Assembly (NCBI GenBank): GCA_022578605.1
Contig: MU394064.1
Location: forward strand, 186,001-250,000
Reading direction: 5' to 3'
Source of the DNA: Camillea tinctor
Taxonomy: Eukaryota; Ascomycota; Sordariomycetes; Xylariales; Xylariaceae
Length of the DNA stretch: 64,000 bases
This document shows positions 46,696 to 58,327 of the stretch, one piece after another; the first letter of the stretch is position 1; every line of letters starts with the position of its first letter. The translations under genes and the position numbers were made by a program. The notes under the pieces were generated by a model, which was not told the DNA's origin, searched no databases, and worked only from the letters and a program-made list of their open reading frames with translations.

Positions 46696-49317
46696 ATGGC
46701 GTCGACACAAATGGCTTTCCCGTATATCACACGGACGAACACCAACCAATCCTTCTCCAATGGCGTCGGGTCCAACTCGAACTCGAACCCACGTGCATCG
46801 CTTTCGTCTTTTCCCTCTTCCCGCTCCACCTCAGAGATGTCACAGGCTTCGCGCCCCCTACGATCTCCTCAGCCTCCCGTCACCGACACCGATCGCACCT
46901 CGAATCCCAGCTCCAAGTCCAAGGCCTCGTCCCTGAGGTCCTCCGATCATGTCTCACTGTCGCCCCCGCGCGCACCCAATCCCCACGCCCAGTCCCCCCG
47001 GCGAATGCGATCCCAGTATCCACGCGAGTCCAGCGAGAACCATGTCGAATATATCCTGGTTGCCTCCTTCGACATCGATCGCGGCCCTGTCATGGAGCAC
47101 CAGTACCCCGTAGCTATCACCGGCGACGAGCACATGCTGGCCGAACTGATGTTGCCCGACCAGGCCCACGCCCGCAACCAGGATTGGACCATATTCTTCT
47201 TGCACAAGGACACGAGCCAAGAGGAGGACGAGGAAGAGCAGAAAGAAAAGGAAGCGCGACGGAGGCGCAGAAAGCGGAGAAAGGATAAGGAAGCGGGGAT
47301 TATCAGCGAGGAGGAGGGCGCTGAGGACGAGGAGGAAGACGATGGCGCAGACGACGATGACGATGAAGATTGGGATGACGATGTCTCGACCGATTCGGAG
47401 CCCGAGGGAGGAGAAGGCCCGCCCCTGATCTACGTGTTGAACTTGGTATACACAAAACACGACAAGTCTGTCAAGAGAGGCGCCGTGGTCAAGGCCATGG
47501 CTATATGTACAAGACATCCATTCTTGCACATCTATAAGGTTTGTTTACCACCGCCACCAGTGTACGCATGCTAATCATACGAAACCAGCCCCTTTTGTTG
47601 CTTGCGCTCGAGGAATACTTCAAGTCTCCTGTGCCCGAGACATTGTCGATGCTCTATGATGCGGTCAACGGCATGGACCTGTCTCTGATGCCGAAACTGA
47701 GCCTGCTGGAGAGACATCTCCTGCAGGCCAGCGACAACAAGGATCTCTTTGTAGAGAAGTTCGAACGCATGATTCAGATGCGGATTGCCGAGGACAAGGC
47801 TGAACAAGTTGGGGAGCCGTTTGACGCCAGTAAAAGCCCGCCCAAGCCGCAGGGAATATCCCGGGCGGGAACCAAGGCGCACCTCGAGAGCCAATCCGCC
47901 TACTCGGTGCCTCGAGACACCCACGAGTTCGAGAGCAAGGTCATGTACAAGGGCATTCCCATTCCCGTCAAGATCCCTACTGCAGTCATGCCCGAGACAG
48001 TGGGGGATTTCTCCCTCATCAAGCTGATCCAGAATTTTTCCGAGCCGCATGCAAAGTCCATGCAGCCATTCGCCCTACACCCTCACCTTACCACCAACGG
48101 CCCCAGTACCCATCCCATAATGGTACTTGCCAACGCCCTCTTGACCCAGAAGCGAGTGATCTTCCTGGGACATAATATGCCGTCGGGCGAGGTGGCTGAA
48201 GCCGTCCTTGCAGCGTGTGCTTTGGCGTCTGGAGGTCTGTTGCGCGGATTTACCCGCCACGCATTCCCCTACACAGATCTTACCAAGATCGACGATCTGC
48301 TGAAAGTACCGGGCTTCATTGCCGGCGTGACCAATCCCACTTTCGAACACCACCCAGAATGGTGGGATCTGCTGTGTGACCTTCCAAGCGGGCGCATGAA
48401 GATTAGTAGTAAGATTGACCCGGCGCCAGCCACCGAAGGCCTAGTCTATTTCCAACAGCAGAATCCTGCCTTTGCGGGCCTGCTCAGTGGTTCCTCTAAT
48501 ATGTCGACGGATTCGACCGGGGATGTCATATTCATTAATGACATTCTCAAGAGCATAGCTGCAAGACATGGCGAGCGCGTTATCCGTGCCAAGTGGCGCG
48601 ATTGGGTCCTCAAATTCACTCGAGTAGCCGCAGCCTTCGAGGAGAGCGTGTATGGTGCTAGTGCGCTGCATATTGGAGGCGACCAGTACGAAAGCCTCAC
48701 GGGTGGCCATGGATATGTATGGGTGGACGATACGGCCAAGACCAAGGAGCTTGCCGGCAACGTGTATCGAATCGAGGGCTGGAGAAACACCCGGAGCTAT
48801 TATAGCTTTATCCAGGTAAGAAAGAAAAAAAAATAAGCAATTTGTCTTACTACCCCTGATCACAAATGCTGATATATATCAACAGGACCTTGCACAATTG
48901 TACACAGTCCGGCCACTAAAAGGCTTAGACTTACACCACATGCACGACCGTCTCAGGACCCAACGCCTCAACCCAGCCCAGAGCCGTGAGATCTATCTTG
49001 CCTTCTATAAATTTGTCCGTTCCTACGACGAGATTTGCCTACTACTCTCGGTAGCGCCCGAGTCCCACGCTGGACTATTCTACCTCGGCCTTGGACTCTT
49101 CCACAAAGAACGGGAGGTCCGGGTGAAAACCGCCGAACTCATCGAACGTATCAGCGACCATGAAGCCGGGCAGCACTGGTGGAGGGGTCTTAGTCGGTAC
49201 CAGAAACTTGCGCTCCAACGCATACGCCGGGAGATGGACCTTGAAAGCAAGATGAAGCAGGAGAAAGACAGCGGTAACCCGAATGCTGCCCGCGAGGTGG
49301 ATAAGAGGGTAAGCTAA
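46696..49317 (+). CDS. AFI1: Arf3-interacting protein 1-like DENN protein, 3 exons
   Basis: Predicted 833 residues; exons 46696-47538, 47589-48815 and 48886-49317, introns GTTTGT...CAG and GTAAGA...CAG, both phase 0. The start is the ATG at 46696 ([18 protein letters not shown]); the frame upstream has none. A Ser/Pro-rich N-terminus (to about residue 110) is followed by the Afi1 docking domain, [20 protein letters not shown], interrupted by a long charged insert ([12 protein letters not shown] then a run of D/E). It resumes at [20 protein letters not shown]. The second exon holds the DENN-like part ([46 protein letters not shown]). Yeast Afi1 works with the GTPase Arf3 in polarity; a similar role at growing tips is inferred. 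The final codons (AGG GTAAGC TAA) also form a good splice donor, so the C-terminus could be longer. Confidence 0.9.
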
Positions 49318-50204
49318 AGGTTAAAAGAAAAAAAAATAAAGAAAGAAGAGAAACAAATGAGAAAATATAAAAAGTAATGGTCAGTCATGTTGAGTCAGGA
49401 GGGGGGGGGACGGTAGAAGTTTCCAATATCGAGTGGACGTAAGGGTAGGGAATTTCTGTTTCCCTCGATTGCATGTGTTGCATGCAATACGTTAAGGAAG
49501 AAGGGGCTGAAGTTGATTTTTTGTCTTTTTTTTTCATCGCCCGTTTTTTTCTTGGTGCCGAAAGATATCCAAAAATCCTCCATCTATTGTTACTGCAGTT
49601 GATATTTTTTTTTCTTTTGCGGTTTTTTATGATGACTCTTTATTTCTTGTATCAGAGCAAATATGGAAAAACACTCTCTCCTTTTTTTGCATTGTTGTTG
49701 TTTATGATTCTTTGCCTTGCCTATTTGGTTTTGTTGGCTTGACGAATTGATGCATATGAGAAGAAATACTATTGCTATTATTATTATTATTACTACCCAA
49801 ATATCACGATGATATTTCTTTAAGATGATAAGAGATGGAGTAGGAGAGAAGGGGGGGTAGATGTAGAGGTAGAGGTAGAGAAAGAGAAAGTGTAGGGGGT
49901 AGTCGAAGAAGAGGAAGGAGAGAAAGTCAGATGGAAAGATAGAAGACAGAACATGTTCTGGACTAAATTCATGATATGAGAGGAGCAAAGGGAAATAAAA
50001 ATTAAATAAAAATTCAAATGACGAAATGAATTAATCCGCTTGTGTTCTCTTTCCCCCTTTACTTGCCTACTTTTCATACACCCTTGGTATATACATGACG
50101 ATGTTAGTGATTCGGTAGATAACCTCGATGGGGGGAATATGAGTAGGTATGAGAGTGGCATTGCTTTTCAAAAGAGATCTAGCATCAAAGATATACTCTA
50201 AATT

Positions 50205-50240
<36 letters not shown>

Positions 50241-50750
50241 CGTTCTCATATTGAGTACACGTTGGAAGTTGGGGTTTTTATGTACATCGAATAAGCATAA
50301 TTGCCAATTGAGCATTCCCCCTTTTCCACGTTCTTCGGTATTTTTGAATCCTTCCTTCTCAAGGAGGGATGTTGACGTGTTTGCTTTTCTATTTTTTTTG
50401 TACAAGTCCACGATGTTATCGTTCCTCGTAGATCTTCATTCTTCTCCCCTTCTTCCGCTTCACACGATACATCCCATACATACAGAGTCTTCCTAGTTTT
50501 CTTCCCCCATCTGTATCTTCGAAGATAAGAAGCAGAAAAAGAAAACCAACCAGCCTTGCTTCTTTTCTTTTTCTCACACACAAACCGAGGGTCCCGGACT
50601 GGAAGACTAGATCACGAACGAACGTACACGCCAAACTCCATCCTCTTCCCTTCCTTCCCTCTCCCCGGTTAAAGTGTGAAGAGAGGAGGAGGGGGACTAG
50701 CTAGAGTGGGAGAACGGGGGAAGAAGAACCTAGAGTTTGGCGAGTCCTTC
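49318..50750. other. gene-free region between convergent genes
   Basis: About 1.4 kb at the 3' ends of AFI1 (+) and S-formylglutathione hydrolase (-). It has T/A-rich tracts, a TTA run (49778-49793), a GAGGTA/GAAAGA-rich patch (49850-49895) and a GA microsatellite (50209-50237). No coding signal. Confidence 0.6.
50209..50237. repeat. GA dinucleotide microsatellite
   Basis: About fourteen GA units in intergenic DNA; likely length-polymorphic between strains. Confidence 0.9.
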
Positions 50751-51874
50751 TCATAAGATGTACTTGGCCGCGTGGTTGACGTGGTCCTGGGCGAAGGTCG
50801 AGATGAAGTAGTACGAGTGGTCGTAGTCCTAGTTTTTGGTGTGGGTTGGAGGTTAGTTTTTTGAGAGTGTATGGACCCCAATTGGGGATCAGGGGAGGAG
50901 TTGGGGGGGGGGTAAGCTTAGATGACTGCTGTTAAAGGGGTTTGCTATGCAAACCCTCCCCTTCTCTTCCCCTCAGAAAGGAGGAGGGGAGACGTATAGG
51001 GAGCAACCAGAAAAGAAAAGTAAAAAAAAAAAAAAAAAGAGGAAATAAAACTCACAGCATGATACCGCACCTGCACGCCCTTCACCCCCTTCTCCTTCAC
51101 CGCCGCCTCCAAGTTCTCCGGCAGCAGCTGCCCCTGCTTGTAGAAGTTATCCCCGGTGCCGACATCAATCAGCGCCGGCAGCTCGGGGGGCGCCTTGCCC
51201 GCCCTCACGAGCTCGGTCGCATCGTGCTTCTTCCACTCGTCGTCCTTGCGGTCCTCGCCAAAGTACCCGGCGAACGCCTTCTGGCCCCACGGGCACGCGG
51301 CCGGGTTCGCCACCGGCGCGAACGCGCTCACGCTCCGCCACTGGCCCGGGTACTTCAGGTACAGCGTCAGCGCGCCGTGGCCGCCCATGCTGTGGCCCGT
51401 GATGGCCGCGCGCGCGCCGTCGAAGCGCACCCCCGGGAGCCCGGGGATCGGGCCCGCCGCCCCGAACAGCAGCCCCGGCAGCTCGCGCGCGACGTACGTC
51501 TCCATCCGGTAGTGAGCGCGCCACGGCGCCGCCGTCGCGTCCACGTAGAACCCCGCCCCGCTGCCGAAGTCGTAGCTGTCGTCCTCGCCCGCGATCGCCG
51601 CCCCCCGCGGCGACGTGTCCGGGTACACGACCGCGATGCCGTGCGCCGCGGCGGCCGCCGAGAAGAACCCCTTCTCTGTGCAGTTGTCCGGCGTGCAGGT
51701 TAGCCCCGACAGGTAGAAGAGCACGGGGAGCGGCGGGGGCGAGGCGGTTTGCAGCGCCGACGGCGGAAGGTACACGGATACGGCCATGGGCGTGCGGGTG
51801 CTGGTGCTTTGGTGCGAGAGCTTCAGCAGCTTGCCGCCGAAGGTGGCGATGGTGGCTTTGACTTCGAAGGCCAT
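50751..51874 (-). CDS. S-formylglutathione hydrolase (esterase D type), 2 exons
   Basis: Predicted 298 residues; exons 51874-51056 and 50828-50751, intron GTGAGT...TAG (51055-50829, containing an A/T homopolymer). The enzyme hydrolyses S-formylglutathione to formate and glutathione in formaldehyde detoxification, in the cytosol. The alpha/beta-hydrolase landmarks are all present: oxyanion region FYLSGLTCTPDNCTEKGF, nucleophile Ser162 in GHSMGG, acid in IDVGTGDNF, and the catalytic His in YDHSYYFIST. That His is encoded only by the short second exon, so the splice is needed for activity. The end AAKYIL is usual for the family. Exon 1 is strikingly GC-rich (dense CGCC runs) against an AT-rich surround. 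Formaldehyde dehydrogenase, its pathway partner, is not in the window. Confidence 0.95.
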
Positions 51875-53251
51875 TTTTGCTGTTGCTGTGCTGGCTTCTG
51901 TGCTGTGTTTCTTTTGTCTCTGGGTTGCTTTTTGATGGTAGTTTTTGGTGTTGGCGAAAGAAGGTGAATATTCTGTTTGGTATTGTTAATGTTGGTATAT
52001 ATATCTAAGTAGGGTGTTTTTATATGTCCGGTTGTTGTTGAGGGGGGAGGAGGAGGACTAGGAGTACGAAGATGAGGGGTAGAGAGAGAGAGAGAGAGAG
52101 AGACGGTGGCTAAACACCTACATAAGGATCTAACTTATATCTAAATGATGTAACTAATGAACAAGTTATAAACTACTACGTACCTGTGATAGTCAAAAGA
52201 GGAGGGGAAGATAAAGGGGGAGAGAGGAGGGAGTATCGAAGGAGAGATCGAGACCTCAATGGTATATATAAGGACTTGGAGTATTAGAAATGGATTCGTA
52301 ATGGGAAGAGATGCATTGAATTACATGAACTTTACCTTAAACATAACGAAATGTATCTACTTAATCTATAAGTACATATCGACATACATACCTAGGTTAT
52401 CTAGTAACGTGCCTAAACCTACATAGGTTATAGCACTTAACTTACACGGCAAATAACATACATAGCCTAGGGTATTATTACATCAATTACACCAAAAAAC
52501 GGGAGGGGAGTTTGATACTTACTTTTTTTTTTCCCCACCATCAATTAGTGTAGTTTAGCATTTCTTGGAGAAGAGGAGAAGAGGAGAACGAAATACCTAA
52601 AAGAGTTCGTTTTGCCTGTCGTCATTGGTGCGGGCGGCATCGAGTCGGAGAGCTCAAGATGCCAAAAATACTCCGAATTGCCGATGTCTCCCGTTAAGTA
52701 TTATAGGTTACTTCTATACTTTATCTACTACTTTCCTAAAGTCACGTTTATAGGCAGGTGTATGTATAAGTTAGTCTGGTATGTAGAGAGCATTGTCTCC
52801 TGATTGGTGGTTTGTTGGAATTATGCAATAATGAATTGTTATTATATTATTTTTTCTTGTCCTTCGCATATTAATTCATTAAAGTTTTTGTTTTTTTCTA
52901 TTTACTTTTTGTTTTAAAATACTCTCCCGTCTCGTTTTATTAACCCCTTGTTGTTTCCTTTCCACTCTCCCGCCTCTCAACTCCAACTCCCCTTGATGAA
53001 CGCCACCTTCGCCCCGGGTCTGAGACAGAGACACATACAGACAGGTCGGTAGGCAGGGTGCAAGAAAAAAATAAAAAGGAAAGAAAAAAGGGATGTCGGG
53101 ATGCCGAAGAAGAAAAAGATATAATTACAATTCCATAATGGGGGCGTGGTAAAGAGATGGACTCGTTCCAACTAATAATTGTTTTTGAAAAGAGGCATCA
53201 ACCCTTTCTTTTTCCCTTTCTCCATGATCACCGTCGTTGTCATCGTCGACA
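51875..53251. other. gene-free intergenic region
   Basis: About 1.4 kb: promoter side of the hydrolase gene with a GA run (52081-52103), then AT-rich sequence with TAGGTTAT-type words, and the 3' flank of the secreted-protein gene. No ORF supported. Confidence 0.6.
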
Positions 53252-54037
53252 TCATGAGGTTGTCGTCCGGTTCATGTGGCAGTCGAACGACATTAGGCTC
53301 TTGTCCCACGACGACTTGGCCAGGTCGTACTTGTCCGGGTAATAGTAATCGATGGCGCCGCCAAAGGTGCAGCCCGTGGGCGACCTGCAAAGGTCCGCGC
53401 AGCTGCCTCTGTTATTTTGTTAGTATTGTTATCATTACCAATTCCAGCTCTCACTCTCTCATGCTGTACGCATAAGCATAAGAGTTTTATTCACCCCTTG
53501 CCTGGTCATCTCATCTCATTCCCCTTCACCCCTTCCCCTTTTCTCACACCGCCTGATTTTATTCCAGCCTCATTCTCTCTTTCTCTCTCTCTCATCCCTT
53601 TCCTTCGCGCTAATCCTATGACCGAAGGGAAGCTTCGCAATGGAATTGCCACAATGAAAAAAAAGGAAAGAAAAAAAGAAAAGACTTACACGCGAGGCCA
53701 GCAGAAGAATCCGCTGTCGTCCGGAGCAAAGGTCCGGGTGTTCTTGGAGAAGCCCTCGGGCACGTCGTGGCACTCCTGCAGCGTGTACACCTCATAGTGG
53801 CACGTACCCGTGGCATTGGGACCAGTGCACAGTTGAACCTATTTGATCCATTCTCATGTTAACAAATTGAAGACATAAAAGAGGAAAAAAAAAACAGTGG
53901 TATCAATGGGGGGAGGTAAAAGTTGGGGAACTTACGCCGGCAACATCCCGCTTGGCTATAGCGGCCGGAGGTTTCGGAAGAGCCGATGCGCAGGTAGCTA
54001 TGGCTAGGAGGTAGCCGATGGTTCCGAATAGCTGCAT
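53252..54037 (-). CDS. small secreted cysteine-rich protein, 3 exons
   Basis: Predicted 135-residue secreted protein. Exons 54037-53936, 53838-53690 and 53408-53252; introns GTAAGT...TAG and GTAAGT...CAG, frame kept. MQLFGTIGYLLAIATCASAL is a clear signal peptide; AKR at residues 28-30 is a Kex2-type site, so the mature form would be about 105 residues. It contains eight cysteines (LCTG, TCHY, ECHD, FCWP, SCADLC, GCTF, DCHM), enough for four disulfides, and two N-glycosylation sequons (NAT, NRT). It is rich in Asp, Tyr and Trp. I recognise no named domain; the FFCWPR...CADLCRSPTGCTF block resembles fungal small secreted proteins of unknown function. Candidates are effector-like or surface proteins. 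No individual exon exceeds 160 bases, so simple ORF searches would miss it. Confidence 0.82.
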
Positions 54038-56991
54038 GGTGCCTATCGTGTCGGTGGCGCGACTTCTCGAATAAGTGTGATTATAATTATGAATTATGGA
54101 TATTGGGTGGGTTAAGTGTTGAAAAGAGAGTTGTTGGGTAAGGTGAAGAGGAAAGACAAGAAATCCTCTGTAAGAAAAGAAGATGAATTTATTCAATATA
54201 TATATACCTTAGGTCAGGTACCCCTAAGGTAAGGCGGTAAAAGGTAAGCTAGGTAGGTAAAGAGGTTTAAAAAGTACCAAGATAGGTAACACAGGAAAGG
54301 CACGTATGTAGGGAGAGCCCTGCTGGAGATTAATCAGACCAGGGTAAAGGTGAGGCCTGGTAAGATGTAGGCTAAGTAGGTAGGCAAGCTGAATTGATGA
54401 TCGTCCCCCGGGTCGTAGCTGCTTGTGAGACAGTAATAAGGTAGCGGGTTGGTGGAAGTAGTGATTGGTACCAATAGGAACCTGGTGAGATTTAAACTTT
54501 TAGTACTTTAAGGTGATCCGAGCTGTCGGGTATTTATTAAGAGATGGTCTCAAGTAGAGTTGAGTGAGCAGGTAGTAGATAATAAAGGTATGGTATTAGT
54601 CAATAAATAAATAGTAGGAGTAGATGGTGATTGATAATAGCAATAATGATGATGTGATGTGGTGATGCAGGATCTCCAGATTTTATATATCCCGATCAAT
54701 TAAGTAGGTATAAGTAATAATAATAAGGGATCACCAGTTTAAGCTAGTGGTCAGTGTCAAAGTCAACCCATCTTGAATAAACGTGTGAACGGAACCGAGA
54801 GCTTTTGTTAAACCCCTCCGCGATCAGAGTAGTAAGTAACATGGACCCTATGAGCTTGCCCTTTCGTATTCCATGCACTCGGATTGGTTACGGTCTCGTA
54901 CAAGAGGGATAAGAGATGGGAACCTTAGCAAATCCTTTGTTTGTTACATGTCCATCTGCAATCCACTAGATTGGTAAATGAACATGGTACGGGGCTTTGG
55001 GAAAGGATCGTCCGGTCCGTCCCTTGAACAGAGAAAGAAAGAGAGAGAGGCAAGAGGGAAGAAAGTAACCTAACCTAAGGGTTTAGTTAGAATCACGATC
55101 CATAGACCATGTGCCGGCCGCCGGCATATAGAATGGTTTTATCGACAGTTATTAATAACCTTAGTAACATCTAATGGAATAGTACTATGAAGTTCTGTCT
55201 GCCTGCCTGTCTGCCTTAATTCCCCCGAGCCATAGAATGATGTTATGTAGGTGGTTATTCTTAGAAAGGCTAGAACGATAGATTCTTTCTTATACGACCT
55301 TCCAGGTTACCGAATTTGACTTACACACTTACACGGCTTGGGCCGTGGCCGTATCTTTGACCCAACCTGATCTCTCCGGGAGCCTGCAGTCGACAGATAG
55401 TGAGACCCTTTTTCTCGTGTCCACCACGCACTATTATCGTGGTATCTTTTATTATTATTATTATCATCATCATTATTATGATTATGTATTACTACGCTTT
55501 CAGCTGCCTCTACCATGCAGGTTGTAAGTACGGCAGATAAAACATAATTGGTCGACGCATTCCGATAAGTCAGAAAAAACCACACAGCTAGCTGTACGTA
55601 AACGATTAATTGAATGAGAAAAGTACCTATCTTACCTAGGAACTACGGGCTGATAGGTAGGCATTTTGGGGTATTTTGGTATATATGCGTAGCACTGCAT
55701 ACGTCATGGCTCACCATTACTCCTTATTTCACTGCGGGTGTGGAAGGACTTCCAGATTGATTGGGATGACGAAGCTTTGCTGATTGGCCCCCGAGATCTC
55801 GAACCAATTGACCGAACGATGATGGCGTTGACCTCAATATGTGCGGTGCAACGATATAAACAAACGCTGCCCGACTGCCGATTCACCACTGGGGATTCTA
55901 GACCCTCATGTGTACAACAGCAAAATAGATAACAGGAGATTCTAGGGTAGGGTTGTTGATGTGAGGGAGAGGGAAGAAGGAAAAAAAAAAAAGAAGTGGC
56001 AATACGAGCTGATCGCCCGCATGCGAGCTCAGAATAGGCTTGGGCTGCAAGAAAGTACGTATCCATCGAATCACATGCATCATCCTGCACAGATTCAATC
56101 GGCGCCCATCTGACGGCCTTTTTACCCTTGAGGATAGATATGACTGCCGAATTAGGGAATCCCACCACCCCGGAAACTGAGACATGCGCGGTTTAAGTAG
56201 TAATTCGTTGTATTTGCCTCAATGGCCGTCTGTCATTGGCTGCCGTCGACCATGTAACCATCGTCATTCCTGGGGCGAGGAGGACAGGCACTGTAACCTT
56301 GGGGGAGGTGTCCTCCTCCGCCCCCTTCAAAACGGATTTAGTTCAACCACTACCTACGTAATTGAGGAGGGGATCGGGCATAGTATCTGCCCTACAAGCC
56401 TCAAATGCTCCCCCATATGTGCCCTCCCGCGGTGAAATATTAGATGTGCCGATTCCATCTTGCGGCATTGCCTTCTCCAGACCGAATGCATCGGTGCCAC
56501 TCGCAACTTCGACCGTCCTCCTTGCATCTGGCCGATATATGCTAGCATAACCTGCCTCCTCCCATGATGCAGCAGCAAACCCCTGATTCACTCACTCGGT
56601 CCATTTAAAATCGCCAAAGAGCTTTGCACATGCTTGCCTTTATTCGGTATTTGTTGAGACACGGGTAGTAGGAGGGGGAAGTTTCGTATATTCCGAGAAG
56701 CAACCTCTAAACACCTCGCTGATGCATTGATTTTTTTCTTGCCTTTTTTCTTTCATCGTTCTTCTTCTTTATCCAGACTACTTTCCGGATGCTGAATTGG
56801 CCAAGTCGAACATTCTCCCAATTCAGATCGAAACCAAGACGGATGTTGAATGATATTTGCATAACCTTGAGATACCTCACCAAGATACACCCATTACTGC
56901 TGCAGCTCCTCGACTGACCAGTCCTCGTAGCTACACCATCGTTAGTCAGAAACTATCGAATAAGACAGGGGTCGAGGCAAATATAGACGTA
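54038..56991. other. 3-kb gene-poor region
   Basis: No gene supported. The left part (54200-55300) is AT-rich with TAGGTA words and a TATT/ATCATC patch (55449-55485). The right part (55700-56900) is less AT-rich and has several medium open frames on both strands (for example 56343-56591, minus) but none with an ATG start, recognisable motif or intron pattern. It could hold a relic gene. Confidence 0.5.
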
Positions 56992-57619
56992 CTAGCCATC
57001 GGGCATGTAACGGCGGACGATCAGGGGGATCTTCTTCTGTTGAAGCTCCTTGATGGCGATCTGGAGGGGGTCGGATTCGCCTTCTAGATCGACGAGCACG
57101 GGTGCATTCATACTGTAAGACATACACAGTCAGTCCCACGATGTTCTCCGTAGTATTCTCCCCACGATGTTGGTGTTTTCTGGAATGGGGGCATGGCTTG
57201 CCTAATCTGTAGCGCCCGCGTGCCCAAGATACGGGCCTTCTCGTACTTGGTCATGTACTTGGTCGTGGACCTCTCCTCGGGGGGAATCTTCTTGTCTTTG
57301 TGCGATTTGTCGTTGGCGGTCTTGCCTCCTCGGTTTGCCGCAGCGGATGGGTCGCCGGAAATGACCACGTTCTCCTCTTCCTCAGCACCTCGTCGGTTGT
57401 AATCATCATCGCCCTCGGGGACTTCTGGCTCGAGATCGTCTTCGTCGAACACCTCTTCCTCCTCGTACATAGGCTCCTCACTGTAGGTAGGTTGGATGTT
57501 AGGTATTTGATGAAAGAGTTGCCATCGATGGATCTCATGGATTTATGTCAATATGTGTGTGTATATACTTACACGCCACCGCCGCCGCCAACATCACCAT
57601 CATCGCCGTAGTCAGACAT
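56992..57619 (-). CDS. RPB6: RNA polymerase I, II and III common subunit RPB6 (RPABC2), 3 exons
   Basis: Predicted 148 residues, close to the 155 of yeast Rpb6. Exons 57619-57573, 57480-57202 and 57112-56992. Intron 1 is GTAAGT...CAG. Intron 2 (57201-57113) starts with GC, not GT (AG|GCAAGC ... TTACAG|), a GC-AG intron; only this junction gives the invariant [20 protein letters not shown]. The acidic N-terminal half ([15 protein letters not shown]) is followed by the conserved core [20 protein letters not shown] and the end [14 protein letters not shown]. The subunit stabilises the polymerase clamp and assembly in the nucleus; it is shared by all three polymerases. Without the GC-AG splice the frame would run to an unrelated tail. 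Confidence 0.95.
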
Positions 57620-58327
57620 TTTGATCGAGGTCAATGGATAAAATAGACAAGAGACTTGTATAGATGAAACGAGCGATGTTTTTATTGGGTTATGTGGAAG
57701 AGGAGATTGTTGTAGTGAAAGAAGGTCGCGACTTGAAAGAGTGAATGCGATGCAAAAACCTCCAATCAAGACGCGGCTGAAGGAAAAAAGAGTTAGGGAA
57801 AAAAAAAAGAAAGAAAAAAGAGAAAAAAAAAGAAATGCGCGAGGCAAAAGATCGATAAGGATTGGAAGGATGTGTGGCTAGGGAGGTACGTAGGTACTTT
57901 GGAACTCAATGAGGAAGATATAGTATTTTTACCTAGTTATGTACCTACTGTTAATGGGAAGACAGTGAAATGCACCATTCCATACAGAAAATAGGCCAAT
58001 CAACCTAATGAAAGATACTTCAGGACGTATTCCGTAGAGCACCACCACGCTAGCGAGACTAGCGTCATCTTTAATGCACAATCGAAAGTCTAAAAAACCC
58101 CAGCTCCACTAAAACTTTTTTTTTACAGTAGAAGTTCAATTTACAAGTACTACAGTACTAAAGTATACCACTACCACTACCACTAATACTAATAATACTA
58201 CCTGAATATTTACATCCGTTGCCAATTCAACTTCTTCTCTTCTTTTCTTTTCTATATTGTCTTTTTTATTTTCATTTCCACTTTCACTGTTCAAGGGGTA
58301 GAATGTTGCAATTGCCTTCCTGCCACC
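57620..58327. promoter_or_regulatory. bidirectional promoter region of RPB6 and the TFIIIA-like gene
   Basis: Only 708 bases separate the two ATG codons. A/G-rich tracts flank the RPB6 side (57781-57835) and CT-rich sequence the other (58228-58275). Direct elements could not be assigned. Confidence 0.55.

Noticed and set aside
50942..51703. 253-codon plus-strand ORF rich in Arg/His/Leu
   Set aside because: Antisense shadow of the GC-rich S-formylglutathione hydrolase exon.
55704..56591. Medium open frames on the minus strand near the RPB6 3' flank
   Set aside because: No ATG for the most coding-like one (56343-56591), no motif; kept only as a possible relic.
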